A stretch of 64,000 nucleotides of DNA from Aliikangiella marina. Lineage in GTDB: Bacteria > Pseudomonadota > Gammaproteobacteria > Enterobacterales > Kangiellaceae. The first letter of the stretch is position 1. Every line of letters begins with the position of its first letter. A program made the position numbers and the translations under genes. A model generated the notes under the pieces. It saw only the letters and a list, made by a program, of their open reading frames with translations, searched no databases and was not told the origin of the DNA. The stretch is from positions 1,488,001-1,552,000 of the forward strand of contig NZ_VIKR01000001.1 in assembly GCF_007004765.1 (NCBI RefSeq), read 5' to 3'. Positions 38,718 through 49,016 of this stretch are shown piece after piece.

Positions 38718-39098
38718 ATGAGCGACACTAATCAAACATATTCGATCAGCGACTTGGCCCGAGAATTTGAAATTACCCCTCGGTCGATTCGTCACTACGA
38801 AGATCAAAAACTTATAACGCCCAAGCGAAACGGCTCCCAACGAATCTACAGCAAAGGCGATCGTGTTCGCCTGCAACTTATATTGCGCGGTAAACGAATA
38901 GGCTTCTCTTTATCCGAAATCCGCGAAATTATAGACATGTACGACCCTACCGCCGGTGATGAAAAACAAACCGAGCATCTTCTCCGCAAAATAGCGGAAC
39001 GACGCGTCGCGCTCCATCAACAGCAGCAAGATATCGAAACTATGCTGACTGAACTTGACCAATTGGAACAAAAACTTAATCAAAATATTGAGGCATAA
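38718..39098 (+). CDS. liuR: MerR-family regulator LiuR of branched-chain amino acid degradation
   Basis: This 126-aa MerR-type regulator has an N-terminal winged helix ([25 protein letters not shown], here residues 8-32), a second recognition part ([19 protein letters not shown]) and a C-terminal coiled coil. It heads the leucine degradation operon, and a perfect palindrome overlaps its promoter, so autoregulation and control of the whole operon are expected. There is no ribosome site before the ATG; the -10 box is nine bases away, so the message seems leaderless. liuA begins two bases after its stop. Confidence 0.95.
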   Translation: MSDTNQTYSISDLAREFEITPRSIRHYEDQKLITPKRNGSQRIYSKGDRVRLQLILRGKRIGFSLSEIREIIDMYDPTAGDEKQTEHLLRKIAERRVALHQQQQDIETMLTELDQLEQKLNQNIEA

Positions 39099-39099
39099 A

Positions 39100-40260
39100 A
39101 TGTATTCAGGTTTGAATTTTAACCTCGGCGACACCGCCGATATGATTCGTGAATCGGTACGAGCGTTTGCTGAAAAGGAAATCGCTCCGATAGCAGCAAA
39201 AGTCGATGAGGAAAACGAGTTTCCAAATGATTTGTGGCCAAAACTTGGTGAAATGGGGCTCCTAGGCCTTACTGTTGAAGAGGAATATGGTGGCTCAGGG
39301 TTAGGTTACTTGGAGCACGTTGTTGCTATGGAAGAAATTAGTCGCTGTTCAGCGAGCATTGGCTTAAGTTACGGTGCGCATTCTAACCTTTGCCTCAACC
39401 AATTAAGAAAAAATGGCAGTGAAGAACAAAAACGTCAATACCTCCCCAAATTATGCTCAGGTGAGCACATCGGCGCTTTGGCCATGAGTGAACCTGGCGC
39501 CGGCTCGGATGTAGTGAGTATGCGTTTAAAAGCCGAAGACAAAGGCGATCATTTCTTGCTCAATGGCAACAAAATGTGGATTACTAACGGTCCGGATGCT
39601 GACGTGTTAATCGTCTACGCCAAAACAGACCTCAATGCCGGCTCTAAAGGCATTACTGCTTTTATCATTGAGAAAGGTTTTGAAGGTTTTTCCACAGCGC
39701 AAAAACTCGATAAATTAGGCATGCGTGGGTCAAATACCTGCGAGCTTGTGTTCACAGACTGTAAAGTTCCCAAGCAAAACATCTTAGGTGATCTTAACCG
39801 CGGGGTTGCGGTTTTGATGTCGGGATTAGATTTTGAACGCGTTGTTCTTTCTGGCGGCTCAACAGGTATCATGCAGGCTTGCATGGACGTCGTTTTACCC
39901 TACATTCATGAGAGAAAACAGTTTGGTAAAGCCATCGGCGAATTCCAGCTGATGCAAGGCAAGATCGCAGATATGTATACCACGATGAATGCAACTAAAG
40001 CCTATGTTTACGCAGTCGCTCAAGCCTGTGATAGAGGCGAAACGACGCGAAAAGATGCTGCCGGGGTGATTCTCTATGCGGCGGAAAAAGCCACCCAGAT
40101 GGCGCTTGATGCTATTCAATGTTTGGGTGGAAACGGATACATCAATGAGTACCCGACAGGTCGTTTGCTGCGCGATGCGAAACTCTATGAAATTGGTGCT
40201 GGAACGTCTGAAGTAAGACGCATGTTGATTGGTCGAGAACTGTTCAACGAAACGGCCTAA
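39100..40260 (+). CDS. liuA: Isovaleryl-CoA dehydrogenase (LiuA)
   Basis: LiuA oxidises isovaleryl-CoA to 3-methylcrotonyl-CoA with FAD, the first dedicated step of leucine catabolism. The 386-aa protein shows the isovaleryl-specific catalytic Glu at residue 246 in [12 protein letters not shown], and Gly (EIGAGTSE) at the position where other acyl-CoA dehydrogenases carry their catalytic Glu. The ATG at 39100, with GAGG nine bases upstream, gives the usual N-terminus MYSGLNF; an earlier frame start at 39055 overlaps liuR and is rejected. It is probably cotranscribed with liuR. Confidence 0.97.
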   Translation: MYSGLNFNLGDTADMIRESVRAFAEKEIAPIAAKVDEENEFPNDLWPKLGEMGLLGLTVEEEYGGSGLGYLEHVVAMEEISRCSASIGLSYGAHSNLCLNQLRKNGSEEQKRQYLPKLCSGEHIGALAMSEPGAGSDVVSMRLKAEDKGDHFLLNGNKMWITNGPDADVLIVYAKTDLNAGSKGITAFIIEKGFEGFSTAQKLDKLGMRGSNTCELVFTDCKVPKQNILGDLNRGVAVLMSGLDFERVVLSGGSTGIMQACMDVVLPYIHERKQFGKAIGEFQLMQGKIADMYTTMNATKAYVYAVAQACDRGETTRKDAAGVILYAAEKATQMALDAIQCLGGNGYINEYPTGRLLRDAKLYEIGAGTSEVRRMLIGRELFNETA

Positions 40261-40380
40261 GTTATTTCAGGTTGTTTGCAGCATTAGCGGGCTGACCTAA
40301 TAGCACTAAAGTCCGTTATTAAAAGCAACCTGGTTAGTTTAAGTTTATATCACTGCCATAATCTGAGTATCAAAAGGCAG

Positions 40381-40386
40381 TATAAT
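40381..40386 (+). promoter_or_regulatory. Candidate internal promoter -10 box
   Basis: A perfect TATAAT lies 38 bp before the thiolase start in the 163-bp gap after liuA. The -35 region is poor (ATAATC), and no second LiuR palindrome is present. It could provide LiuR-independent expression. Confidence 0.3.
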
Positions 40387-40423
40387 TAAATTCAATAGAT
40401 TAAATCCCAGTGAGGAGCTAATA

Positions 40424-41605
40424 ATGTCACAAGATCCAATTGTAATCGTCGGTATGGCCCGAACCCCAATGGGTGGCTTTATGGGAGATTTATCGGCAAT
40501 GAAAACAACTGACCTTGGCGCAGCAGCGATTAAGGCGGCAGTTGAGAAAGCTGGCGTTTCCAACGAAGACGTACAAGAAGTCATAATGGGTTGTGTTTTA
40601 CCCGCGGCACTTGGTCAAGCGCCGGCTAGACAGGCAGCACTCGCGGCAGACCTCCCTCTTTCAACCGGTTGTACCACGATAAATAAAGTTTGTGGCTCAG
40701 GTATGAAAACAGTCATGCTCGCGCATGACTTGATTACTGCGGGGACCAATGATGTGATGGTTGCGGGTGGTATGGAAAGTATGAGTAATGCGCCTCACAT
40801 GCTTCCCAATGCACGTTCAGGCTACCGTTTTGGACATGTAAAAGCGCTCGATCACATGGCTTTTGACGGATTAGAAGATGCTTACGAAGGTATTGCGATG
40901 GGTAACTACGCGGAAGATTGTGCGGAACGATATCAGTTTACTCGTGAGCAACAAGATGAATATGCGATTACCTCACTTGCTCGCGCAAAAGCAGCGATCG
41001 AAAACGGCTCTTTCGATGAAGAAGTTGTGCCGGTCACGATCAAAACTCGTAAGGGAGAGGTAACGATAGAGCATGACGAGCAACCGCTTAAAGGTCGTCC
41101 TGAAAAAATACCTTCGCTGAGACCAGCGTTCAAGAAAGACGGAACAGTAACCGCTGCTAACGCAAGTTCGATCTCTGACGGTGCAGCCGCAATGGTTTTA
41201 ATGCGCCAATCAGAAGCCGAAAAACGCGGCCTAACACCACTGGCGAAAATAGTGGGTCATGCAACTCACGCGCGAAAGCCAGCTGAATTTACGATTGCAC
41301 CGGTTACCGCAATCCAGTCACTTCTCGATAAAATTAACTGGTCAGTCGACGATGTTGATCTCTTTGAAATCAATGAAGCTTTCGCTGTCGTGACGATGGC
41401 GGCCATTAAGGACCTTGGACTCGACCATGAGAAAGTTAATGTTCATGGTGGTGCGTGTGCTTTAGGCCACCCAATTGGTACTAGTGGTACGCGAATTCTG
41501 GTGACCTTAATCGCCGCATTGAAAAAATATGGTAAGTCGAAAGGCGTTGCTGGTATCTGTATTGGCGGTGGTGAAGCTACGGCAATGGCAATTGAGCTTG
41601 TTTAA
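40424..41605 (+). CDS. Acetyl-CoA C-acetyltransferase (thiolase)
   Basis: This 393-aa thiolase II cleaves acetoacetyl-CoA to two acetyl-CoA. The acyl-accepting Cys90 lies in NKVCGSGMK, and the C-terminal GGACALGHPIG block carries the catalytic Cys and His region. Length and motifs match AtoB/PhaA-type enzymes. In this operon it would finish leucine breakdown after ScoAB activates acetoacetate. GAGGAG precedes the ATG. It could also serve isoleucine degradation (2-methylacetoacetyl-CoA); the sequence does not decide. Confidence 0.94.
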   Translation: MSQDPIVIVGMARTPMGGFMGDLSAMKTTDLGAAAIKAAVEKAGVSNEDVQEVIMGCVLPAALGQAPARQAALAADLPLSTGCTTINKVCGSGMKTVMLAHDLITAGTNDVMVAGGMESMSNAPHMLPNARSGYRFGHVKALDHMAFDGLEDAYEGIAMGNYAEDCAERYQFTREQQDEYAITSLARAKAAIENGSFDEEVVPVTIKTRKGEVTIEHDEQPLKGRPEKIPSLRPAFKKDGTVTAANASSISDGAAAMVLMRQSEAEKRGLTPLAKIVGHATHARKPAEFTIAPVTAIQSLLDKINWSVDDVDLFEINEAFAVVTMAAIKDLGLDHEKVNVHGGACALGHPIGTSGTRILVTLIAALKKYGKSKGVAGICIGGGEATAMAIELV

Positions 41606-41620
41606 TCAGTCTATTAAAGT

Positions 41621-41671
41621 CGCCGAGTCACTCGGCGGCACTTTTAAAATATAGTGTTTTTAAAATATAGT
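41621..41671. repeat. Hairpin and 14-bp direct repeat between thiolase and acyl-CoA dehydrogenase
   Basis: A G+C-rich stem CGCCGAG/CTCGGCG with loop TCA (41621-41637) is followed by two copies of TTTTAAAATATAGT at 41642-41655 and 41658-41671. The hairpin with ACTTTTAAAA after it could attenuate transcription, and the AT-rich repeats could act as enhancer of translation or as -10-like sites. Confidence 0.65.
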
Positions 41672-41687
41672 TTTAGAGAATGACCCA

Positions 41688-42827
41688 ATGTTATTAACCG
41701 AAGAACAAACGATGATTCAAGACGCTGCGCGTCAATACGTTCAAGAGAAAATCGCCCCCTTCTCTGCTGACTGGGATCGTAATAAAACATTCCCTGCGGA
41801 GGCACTGAAAGGACTCGGCGAGTTAGGGTTTTACGGAATGTTAGTACCGGAACAATATAATGGTTGTGACATCGGCTATGTCGCAGCAGCACTGGTACTG
41901 GAAGAAATCGCCGCAGGTGACGCTGCCTGTTCGACAATTGTTAGTGTCACCAACTCGGTTGGCTGCATGCCGATTTTGAACTTTGGAAATGAGGCACAAA
42001 AAGAAAAATTTTTAAAACCGCTTGCCGCTGGAGAACATCTCGGTGCTTTTTGTTTGACAGAACCTCATGCAGGATCAGATGCTTCTGATTTGAGAACAAA
42101 GGCGGTCAAGCAAGGTGACAAATATATTCTCAACGGTGTTAAACAATTTATCACATCGGGTAAAAATGCCGATACTGCAATTGTTTTTGCTGTGACTGAT
42201 CCTAGCGCAGGTAAAAAAGGTATCTCAGCATTCGTGGTACCGACCAGCACCCCGGGGTATCAAGTTGCCAATGTTGAGCATAAACTCGGCCAACACGCCT
42301 CTGACACAGCACAAATCATTTTTGAAGATTGCGAAGTGCCTGCTGAAAATTTACTGGGTGAGGAAGGTCAAGGCTACAAAATTGCCCTTTCTGGCCTCGA
42401 AGGTGGCCGGATCGGTATCGCGGCCCAGTGTGTTGGAATCGCACGAGCGGCCCTTGATGCGGCAAAAGTCTATGCGCAAGAGAGAACGGCATTTGGAAAA
42501 CATCTCCATCAACACCAAGCGATTGGTTTCATGATTGCAGATATGGCCACTCAACTTGAAGCTGCAAGGCAATTGGTGCTAAGTGCTGCGCAATTGAAAG
42601 ACGCGGGTAAACCTTGTTTAAAAGAAGCGTCAATGGCTAAGTTATACGCTTCACAGACAGTTGAAAAAGTGTGTTCCGATGCTATCCAAGTATTTGGTGG
42701 TTATGGATACCTCAATGACTTTCCGGTGGAACGCTACTATCGGGATCAACGAGTCTGTCAGATTTACGAAGGAACCAATGAGGTTCAAAAACTCGTTATT
42801 AGCCGCTCAGTGATTAGCGAACAGTAA
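41688..42827 (+). CDS. Acyl-CoA dehydrogenase (second one in the liu operon)
   Basis: This 379-aa FAD enzyme has standard motifs: FCLTEPHAGSDAS, QFITSGKNAD, and the catalytic Glu361 in IYEGTNEVQ. It is therefore of the common short/branched-chain type rather than an isovaleryl-CoA dehydrogenase copy. In the operon it most likely handles another branched substrate (2-methylbutyryl- or isobutyryl-CoA) or butyryl-CoA. Its neighbours are the thiolase (82 bp before) and liuB (45 bp after). The ribosome site is weak (GAGA). Confidence 0.92.
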   Translation: MLLTEEQTMIQDAARQYVQEKIAPFSADWDRNKTFPAEALKGLGELGFYGMLVPEQYNGCDIGYVAAALVLEEIAAGDAACSTIVSVTNSVGCMPILNFGNEAQKEKFLKPLAAGEHLGAFCLTEPHAGSDASDLRTKAVKQGDKYILNGVKQFITSGKNADTAIVFAVTDPSAGKKGISAFVVPTSTPGYQVANVEHKLGQHASDTAQIIFEDCEVPAENLLGEEGQGYKIALSGLEGGRIGIAAQCVGIARAALDAAKVYAQERTAFGKHLHQHQAIGFMIADMATQLEAARQLVLSAAQLKDAGKPCLKEASMAKLYASQTVEKVCSDAIQVFGGYGYLNDFPVERYYRDQRVCQIYEGTNEVQKLVISRSVISEQ

Positions 42828-42872
42828 AACTCACTGAGTAATTTAATGCTTTCAATTTAAATGGACATTTAA

Positions 42873-44480
42873 ATGCCAACAATAAAAAGCCAACTCAATC
42901 CCAAGAGCCAAGAGTTTATCGCCAACTCTGAAAAAATGCAGGCTCTTGTCGATGATCTACGCGACAAAATGCAAGCCATTGCGCAGGGCGGCGGTAAGGA
43001 AAGGCAAGACAAACATCTCAGTCGAGGGAAGCTATTGCCAAGAGAAAGAGTGAGACAATTGCTTGATGTTGGCTCGCCGTTTTTAGAGCTTTCGCAGTTT
43101 GCTGCCTATGATATGTATGACAATCAGGTACCGGCCGCAGGCATCATTACAGGAATCGGTCGAGTCAATGGACAAGAGTGTGTCATCGTTGCAAACGATG
43201 CGACGGTTAAAGGCGGCACCTACTTTCCCGAGACAGTCAAAAAACACTTAAGAGCGCAAGAGATTGCAGAGCAAAACCACCTACCCTGTATTTATTTAGT
43301 TGATTCTGGCGGTGCTAACTTGCCACAGCAAGACCAAGTGTTTCCCGACAAAGAACACTTTGGAAGAATTTTCTTTAACCAAGCGAACATGTCTTCCAAA
43401 GGGATTGCCCAAATAGCTGTTGTCATGGGGAGCTGCACCGCTGGCGGCGCCTATGTTCCCGCGATGGCTGATGAAAGTATCATCGTTAAAGAACAAGGAA
43501 CCATATTTTTAGGTGGGCCACCATTAGTAAAAGCGGCAACCGGCGAGGAAGTCACCGCTGAAGATTTAGGTGGTGCAGATGTCCATTGTAAAACCTCGGG
43601 CGTAACCGATCATTATGCAGTCAACGACCAGCACGCACTCGGCTTAGCGCGCAATGTGATTGCCCATTTAAATAAACAAAAATTCGCGCCGTGGAATATT
43701 CAAAAACCTATTGAACCGCTTTATCCCAAAGAAGACATCTATGGCGTTATTCCAACCGACAGTCGAAAGCCATTCGATATTCGTGAGATTATTGCTCGAG
43801 TGGTCGACGCGAGTGAATTTGATGAATTTAAACCACTTTACGGTAATACCCTCATTTGTGGATTTGCAAAAATTTGGGGCTACCCGGTTGGGATCGTTGC
43901 CAACAATGGTATTTTATTTTCAGAGTCAGCCTTAAAAGGCGCGCACTTTATTGAGCTATGTTGCCAGCGAAATATTCCATTGGTGTTTTTACAAAATATC
44001 ACAGGGTTTATGGTGGGTAGAAAATATGAAAACTCAGGCATCGCCAAAAATGGAGCTAAGATGGTAACGGCAGTGGCTTGTGCCAAAGTACCCAAATTTA
44101 CGGTTATCGTTGGCGGAAGCTTTGGGGCTGGTAACTACGGAATGTGCGGACGCGCTTACAGCCCAAGATTTTTATGGATGTGGCCGAACGCGAGAATATC
44201 AGTTATGGGCGGCGAACAAGCTGCTAATGTACTCGCCCAAGTTAAACTAGATAACTTTGAGCGCAAAGGCGTTGAGTGGTCAGAAGAAGATCAAGAAAAA
44301 TTCAAAGCGCCGATTCAAGCGCAATACGAATCTCAAGGTCACCCCTACTATGCAAGCGCGAGACTTTGGGATGACGGCATTATTGACCCCGCCGATACCC
44401 GGCAAGTTTTAGGTCTCGGACTTTCTGCGACTTTAAACGCACCGCCAGAAGAAACCAAGTTTGGCGTTTTCCGTATGTAA
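42873..44480 (+). CDS. liuB: 3-methylcrotonyl-CoA carboxylase, carboxyltransferase (beta) subunit
   Basis: This 535-aa subunit transfers carboxyl from biotin to 3-methylcrotonyl-CoA, giving 3-methylglutaconyl-CoA. Both carboxyltransferase halves are present: [18 protein letters not shown] and [14 protein letters not shown] in the N-half, [20 protein letters not shown] in the C-half, the methylcrotonyl-specific pattern. It partners LiuD encoded downstream. LiuC lies between the two, the standard liu order. Confidence 0.97.
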   Translation: MPTIKSQLNPKSQEFIANSEKMQALVDDLRDKMQAIAQGGGKERQDKHLSRGKLLPRERVRQLLDVGSPFLELSQFAAYDMYDNQVPAAGIITGIGRVNGQECVIVANDATVKGGTYFPETVKKHLRAQEIAEQNHLPCIYLVDSGGANLPQQDQVFPDKEHFGRIFFNQANMSSKGIAQIAVVMGSCTAGGAYVPAMADESIIVKEQGTIFLGGPPLVKAATGEEVTAEDLGGADVHCKTSGVTDHYAVNDQHALGLARNVIAHLNKQKFAPWNIQKPIEPLYPKEDIYGVIPTDSRKPFDIREIIARVVDASEFDEFKPLYGNTLICGFAKIWGYPVGIVANNGILFSESALKGAHFIELCCQRNIPLVFLQNITGFMVGRKYENSGIAKNGAKMVTAVACAKVPKFTVIVGGSFGAGNYGMCGRAYSPRFLWMWPNARISVMGGEQAANVLAQVKLDNFERKGVEWSEEDQEKFKAPIQAQYESQGHPYYASARLWDDGIIDPADTRQVLGLGLSATLNAPPEETKFGVFRM

Positions 44481-44504
44481 TTCAATCGCTTGAAGGAAAA
44501 AGTA

Positions 44505-45311
44505 ATGTCTGAAAACTCAATTGTCTTAGAAAGATCGGCGAACGGCCTGGTCAGTCTCACTCTTAATCGTCCAGACGTTCATAATGCATTTGATGATAAA
44601 TTAATTGCCGACCTCACTCGTGTGATTCAGCGATTAGACGAAGATCCCAAAGTGAGGGTTTTAGCCTTAAAAGCTGAGGGAAAAAGCTTTTCTGCTGGTG
44701 CAGATCTCAATTGGATGAAGCGCATGGCCAATTACAGCTGGGAGCAAAATTACCAAGACTCTCTGCAATTGGCTGGTTTGATGCAAGCGTTACATGACTT
44801 TAGCAAAACCACCGTTGCCATAGTACAAGGTGCCGCCTATGGTGGCGGTGTTGGCCTGGTGGCTTGTTGTGATATCGCACTTGCGAGCGAGCGAGCAATC
44901 TTCTGTTTGTCAGAGGTTAAACTTGGGTTAATCCCTGCGGTGATTAGCCCTTACGTTGTTAAAGCCATCGGCGAAAGAAATGCAAAACGATACTTTGCTA
45001 CCGCGGAAAGCTTTAACGCGAGCGAAGCGAAACATATCGGCCTCGTCCACAAAGTCATTAGAGTGGAATCGTTCGATGCTGAGGTAAATGATTACCTCCA
45101 GAAAATGCTGTCGAATGGCCCCAATGCAATGTACCAAGCAAAGCGGCTTGTTGAGTTCGTTTACAATAAACCAATAAACGAGGAACTCATCAGGGAAACG
45201 GCGCAGAGGATCGCCGATACCAGGGCTTCCAAAGAAGGTAAAGAAGGTGTTTCTGCATTTCTCGAAAAGCGCCCTGCGCAATGGCTTGATGCTCAATCTG
45301 AAAAAGAATAA
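44505..45311 (+). CDS. liuC: 3-methylglutaconyl-CoA hydratase (LiuC), enoyl-CoA hydratase family
   Basis: LiuC hydrates 3-methylglutaconyl-CoA to HMG-CoA. From ATG 44505 the protein is 268 aa, preceded by AAGGA at good distance; an upstream in-frame start at 44490 lacks one. Crotonase motifs: SFSAGADLNWMKRMA (oxyanion hole and CoA site) and YGGGVGLVACCDIA, with Glu in LSEVKLGLIPAVISPYV. Assignment to LiuC rather than another crotonase rests on its position between liuB and liuD and on the ADLNWMKRM signature. Confidence 0.95.
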   Translation: MSENSIVLERSANGLVSLTLNRPDVHNAFDDKLIADLTRVIQRLDEDPKVRVLALKAEGKSFSAGADLNWMKRMANYSWEQNYQDSLQLAGLMQALHDFSKTTVAIVQGAAYGGGVGLVACCDIALASERAIFCLSEVKLGLIPAVISPYVVKAIGERNAKRYFATAESFNASEAKHIGLVHKVIRVESFDAEVNDYLQKMLSNGPNAMYQAKRLVEFVYNKPINEELIRETAQRIADTRASKEGKEGVSAFLEKRPAQWLDAQSEKE

Positions 45312-45325
45312 AACTAGGAACTCTG

Positions 45326-47323
45326 ATGACAAACATTTCAATCAGTAAGTTACTCATCGCAAACCGCGGTGAGATTGCATGCCGAATTATTCGAACCGCG
45401 CAGAGAATGGGCATCGAATGTGTCGCGGTATACTCGGATGCAGATAAAAACGCCCAGCATGTCAAACTCGCCGATGAGGCTTGGTACATTGGCCCATCAC
45501 CCGCTCAAGAAAGTTATCTTCGCAGTGATAAAATTCTCCAAGTCGCAAAACAATCCGGCGCCAATGCGGTTCACCCTGGCTACGGCTTTCTATCGGAGAA
45601 TGCGGAGTTCGCTGCCACTTGTCAGCAAAATAATATTATTTTCGTCGGTCCCCCGGTAGGCGCAATCGAAGCTATGGGGTCAAAAAGTGAAGCTAAGCGC
45701 ATTATGCATGAGGCAGAAGTTCCACTAGTCTCGGGTTACCACGGCGATGAACAATCCGAATCCCTGCTACAAGCTGAAGCGGATAAAATTGGTTATCCTC
45801 TGCTCATTAAAGCAACCGCTGGTGGCGGTGGGAAAGGCATGCGGGTGGTAGAGAGTTCGGCGGAATTTATTGACGCACTCAACTCATGTAAGCGAGAAGC
45901 TAAGTCGTCTTTTGGTGATGACAAAGTATTAATTGAAAAATATTTGACTAAGCCACGTCATGTTGAAATCCAAGTTTTCGCCGACAGCTTAGGTAATGCT
46001 GTACATTTATTCGAACGTGATTGTAGCGTCCAACGCCGACATCAAAAAGTAATTGAAGAAGCGCCCGCACCAGGTCTAACTGAAGAAACTCGCGAACAAA
46101 TGGGTCAAGTGGCGATAAAAGCAGCCAAAGCGATCGGATATCAAGGCGCAGGCACTGTTGAATTTTTATACGACGAAGACGGCTCGTTTTATTTTATGGA
46201 AATGAATACCCGACTTCAGGTAGAACATCCGGTAACAGAGATGATCACTGGGCTTGATCTCGTCGAATGGCAAATCGTTGTCGCAAATGGCAATCCCCTG
46301 CCCAAGCAGCAAGCTCAACTTTCAATTAATGGCCATGCCTTCGAAGCTCGGATCTATGCAGAAGATCCCAATAATGACTTCTTACCGGCAACGGGTTTAA
46401 TCAGTTACATGGGCACACCGTCAACTAACCAGCATGTTCGTGTTGATTCTGGCATAATTTCTGGCGATCAGGTGAGTGTTTATTACGATCCTATGATTGC
46501 GAAATTAATTGTGTGGGATACCGATAGAAACGCCGCCTTAGCGAGACTGAGAGGTGCACTTGCAGACTTTCATGTTGCTGGATTGACAACAAACATCGAA
46601 TTTCTTCACCAACTTGCGAGTAACGATTCTTTTATCGGCGCAGATTTGGACACTCATTTTCTTGACAAGCATGGCGAAGAATTAATTCTTGGGCAACAAC
46701 CTGCGGATGATGCGATTTTAGCTGCAGCGTCACTCAAGGTAATGCTCGATCAATCAGGCAATCAGCAACAACTCCATTCAGTCGATCCGTTTTCTCCCTG
46801 GAGCGATAAGAGTGGATGGCGTCTAAATGAAGACAATTATCACCAAATCGATTTAGTGTACGGCTCGGGACACTACGAAATTACCGCGCATTTTAGAGAT
46901 GACGGCTTTTTGTTTGAGATTAACAATCAAGAAATTTTTACCAAAGGCTACATCAGTGATAATAAACTTTTTCTTGAACTCGACGGCCACAAATCGACCG
47001 TCAGTTTCGCCCAAGAAAAAAATCATCTAGTGTTATTTAGAAATGCTTCAAGCTGGAGTTTCGAAGTAAAAGACTCTAGCCAAGTCGACTTAGGTCAAGA
47101 GACATCTGCAAACCTCACTGCCCCAATGCCTGGTACCGTTATTCAAGTTTTAGTTGCTGATGGAGATTCGGTAGAAGAAGGTCAAGCTTTAATCGTAATG
47201 GAAGCGATGAAAATGGAGCACACGATTAAAGCGCACAAAGATACAACCATCAAAGAAGTCCTATTTAATGTCGGCGATTTGGTTGACGAAGGTGCCGAGT
47301 TGATTAGTTTTGAGGAAGAATAA
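45326..47323 (+). CDS. liuD: 3-methylcrotonyl-CoA carboxylase, biotin carboxylase/BCCP (alpha) subunit
   Basis: This 665-aa biotin-dependent subunit has a biotin carboxylase domain at residues 5-450 ([20 protein letters not shown] loop [22 protein letters not shown]), a middle BT-type region at about 480-590 and a C-terminal biotinyl domain with Lys629 in VMEAMKMEH. It forms the carboxylase with LiuB. Its TAA overlaps the liuE ATG (TAATG), so translation is coupled. Confidence 0.97.
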   Translation: MTNISISKLLIANRGEIACRIIRTAQRMGIECVAVYSDADKNAQHVKLADEAWYIGPSPAQESYLRSDKILQVAKQSGANAVHPGYGFLSENAEFAATCQQNNIIFVGPPVGAIEAMGSKSEAKRIMHEAEVPLVSGYHGDEQSESLLQAEADKIGYPLLIKATAGGGGKGMRVVESSAEFIDALNSCKREAKSSFGDDKVLIEKYLTKPRHVEIQVFADSLGNAVHLFERDCSVQRRHQKVIEEAPAPGLTEETREQMGQVAIKAAKAIGYQGAGTVEFLYDEDGSFYFMEMNTRLQVEHPVTEMITGLDLVEWQIVVANGNPLPKQQAQLSINGHAFEARIYAEDPNNDFLPATGLISYMGTPSTNQHVRVDSGIISGDQVSVYYDPMIAKLIVWDTDRNAALARLRGALADFHVAGLTTNIEFLHQLASNDSFIGADLDTHFLDKHGEELILGQQPADDAILAAASLKVMLDQSGNQQQLHSVDPFSPWSDKSGWRLNEDNYHQIDLVYGSGHYEITAHFRDDGFLFEINNQEIFTKGYISDNKLFLELDGHKSTVSFAQEKNHLVLFRNASSWSFEVKDSSQVDLGQETSANLTAPMPGTVIQVLVADGDSVEEGQALIVMEAMKMEHTIKAHKDTTIKEVLFNVGDLVDEGAELISFEEE

Positions 47324-48228
47324 TGTCTCACTTGGATCACGTTAAAATTATCGAAGTTGGAGTTAGAGATGGTCTTCAAAATGAGAAAACACCCGTTCCG
47401 ACAGATGTAAAATTAGCGCTTATCAATCGTTTAATTGATGCTGGTTTGAATGCTATTGAAGCGACTAGTTTTGTGTCACCTAAATGGGTACCACAAATGG
47501 CGGATCACCGAGAGATTGTTGAAGCATTGCCACAATCTAGCACTGTCAAGTTTCCGGTATTAACACCTAACTTGAAAGGCTTTGATAACGCCATTGCTGC
47601 CGGAGCGAAGGAAGTCGCAGTGTTTGCTGCTGCGTCAGAATCGTTTTCTCAAAAAAATATCAATTGTTCGATTGAAGAAAGTATTGACCGCTTTACGCCC
47701 ATTTTTGAAAAAGCCCAGTCACTTGGTATTCGCGTGCGGGGCTATGTATCGTGTGTTTTAGGTTGCCCCTATGAAGGTGACGTTTCGATCCAGAAAGTTG
47801 TCGATGTGGCCGATAGGTTGTACCAAAGTGGTAGTTACGAAATTTCTCTGGGTGATACTATAGGCGTCGGTACACCAGCAAGAACAATTGAGCTCATAAA
47901 AGGTGTCCAACAGGTCGCCCCAATAAATAATGTTGCGGTTCATTTCCACGACACCTATGGTCAAGCGCTCGCAAATATTTATGCGGCATTAGAAACCGGT
48001 GTAAGAAGTATCGATGCGTCGGTTGCGGGGTTAGGCGGATGTCCCTACGCGAAAGGTGCTTCAGGAAACGTCGCGACCGAGGATGTTGTTTACATGCTTA
48101 ATGGACTCGGACTAAGTTCTGGGGTGGACTTAGACAAGTTAGTTGATGCAGGCGATTTTATTAGTCAATTTTTAAAACGCGACAACAACTCCAAGGTCGC
48201 TAAAGCGATACTGGCAAAACGCCACTAA
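47323..48228 (+). CDS. liuE: Hydroxymethylglutaryl-CoA lyase
   Basis: LiuE cleaves HMG-CoA to acetyl-CoA and acetoacetate. The 301-aa TIM-barrel protein shows the metal/catalytic motif [10 protein letters not shown] at the N-terminus, [13 protein letters not shown] for the second metal site, and the mobile-loop catalytic Cys in [14 protein letters not shown]. It overlaps liuD by one base and ends 69 bp before scoA. Confidence 0.97.
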   Translation: MSHLDHVKIIEVGVRDGLQNEKTPVPTDVKLALINRLIDAGLNAIEATSFVSPKWVPQMADHREIVEALPQSSTVKFPVLTPNLKGFDNAIAAGAKEVAVFAAASESFSQKNINCSIEESIDRFTPIFEKAQSLGIRVRGYVSCVLGCPYEGDVSIQKVVDVADRLYQSGSYEISLGDTIGVGTPARTIELIKGVQQVAPINNVAVHFHDTYGQALANIYAALETGVRSIDASVAGLGGCPYAKGASGNVATEDVVYMLNGLGLSSGVDLDKLVDAGDFISQFLKRDNNSKVAKAILAKRH

Positions 48229-48297
48229 ACAACAAGAGCAAAAAACAATAAGTGCAAAATATTTTTGAACAACCTAATAAATTGAAAGGAGTACACG

Positions 48298-49005
48298 ATG
48301 GCCGGCTTTGATAAAGTCGTAAATAGTTACGATGAAGCCATGGCGGGATTAGAAGATGGAATGACCGTCATCGCTGGAGGATTTGGACTTTGTGGGATAC
48401 CCGAAGGTTTAATTGCCGAAATCAAAAAGAAAGGGACCAAGGAACTGACCTTTGTTTCAAATAATTGCGGCGTCGATGATTTTGGTTTGGGCTTGCTGCT
48501 GCAGGACAAACAAATTAAAAAGATGATTTCATCTTATGTCGGAGAGAATGCTGAGTTCGAACGACAATTTCTTTCCGGCGAGCTAGAAGTTGAATTAACA
48601 CCACAAGGTACTCTCGCCGAGAAAATGCGTGCCGGTGGCGCCGGTATCCCCGCTTTTTATACTGCAACGGGGTTTGGTACTCCAGTGGCAGAAGGTAAAG
48701 ATGTGAGAGAATTTAATGGCCGAAATTATATTTTAGAAGAGTCTATCACCGGTGACTTTGCCATCATTCGCGCATGGAAAGCAGATAAAATTGGTAACCT
48801 CGTTTATCGCGATACCGCGATGAATTTTAACCCAATGGCAGCAACCGCTGGGAAAGTTACCGTTGTAGAAGTGGAAGAAATTGTCGAGGTTGGTGAGATA
48901 CCACCGACTGAAATTCATACGCCGGGTATTTATGTTAATCGAATTATACAAGGCTCGTTTGAAAAGCGAATCGAACGTCTGACATTGGCAAAAGAAGAGT
49001 CTTAA
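48298..49005 (+). CDS. scoA: 3-oxoacid CoA-transferase subunit A
   Basis: This alpha subunit of succinyl-CoA:3-ketoacid CoA-transferase activates acetoacetate by moving CoA from succinyl-CoA. The 235-aa protein has the family start [16 protein letters not shown] and the conserved [23 protein letters not shown] stands ahead of the ATG. The placement after liuE completes the leucine route: acetoacetate to acetoacetyl-CoA and, with the thiolase of the same operon, to acetyl-CoA. Confidence 0.96.
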   Translation: MAGFDKVVNSYDEAMAGLEDGMTVIAGGFGLCGIPEGLIAEIKKKGTKELTFVSNNCGVDDFGLGLLLQDKQIKKMISSYVGENAEFERQFLSGELEVELTPQGTLAEKMRAGGAGIPAFYTATGFGTPVAEGKDVREFNGRNYILEESITGDFAIIRAWKADKIGNLVYRDTAMNFNPMAATAGKVTVVEVEEIVEVGEIPPTEIHTPGIYVNRIIQGSFEKRIERLTLAKEES

Positions 49006-49016
49006 GGGAGGCGCAA

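Noticed and set aside
39055-39099. Earlier start for liuA overlapping liuR
   Set aside because: ATG 39100 has a ribosome site and gives the standard N-terminus; the extension is just liuR sequence in another frame.
40261-40423. Second LiuR operator before the thiolase gene
   Set aside because: No TTTACG-type palindrome is present; only a -10-like box remains.
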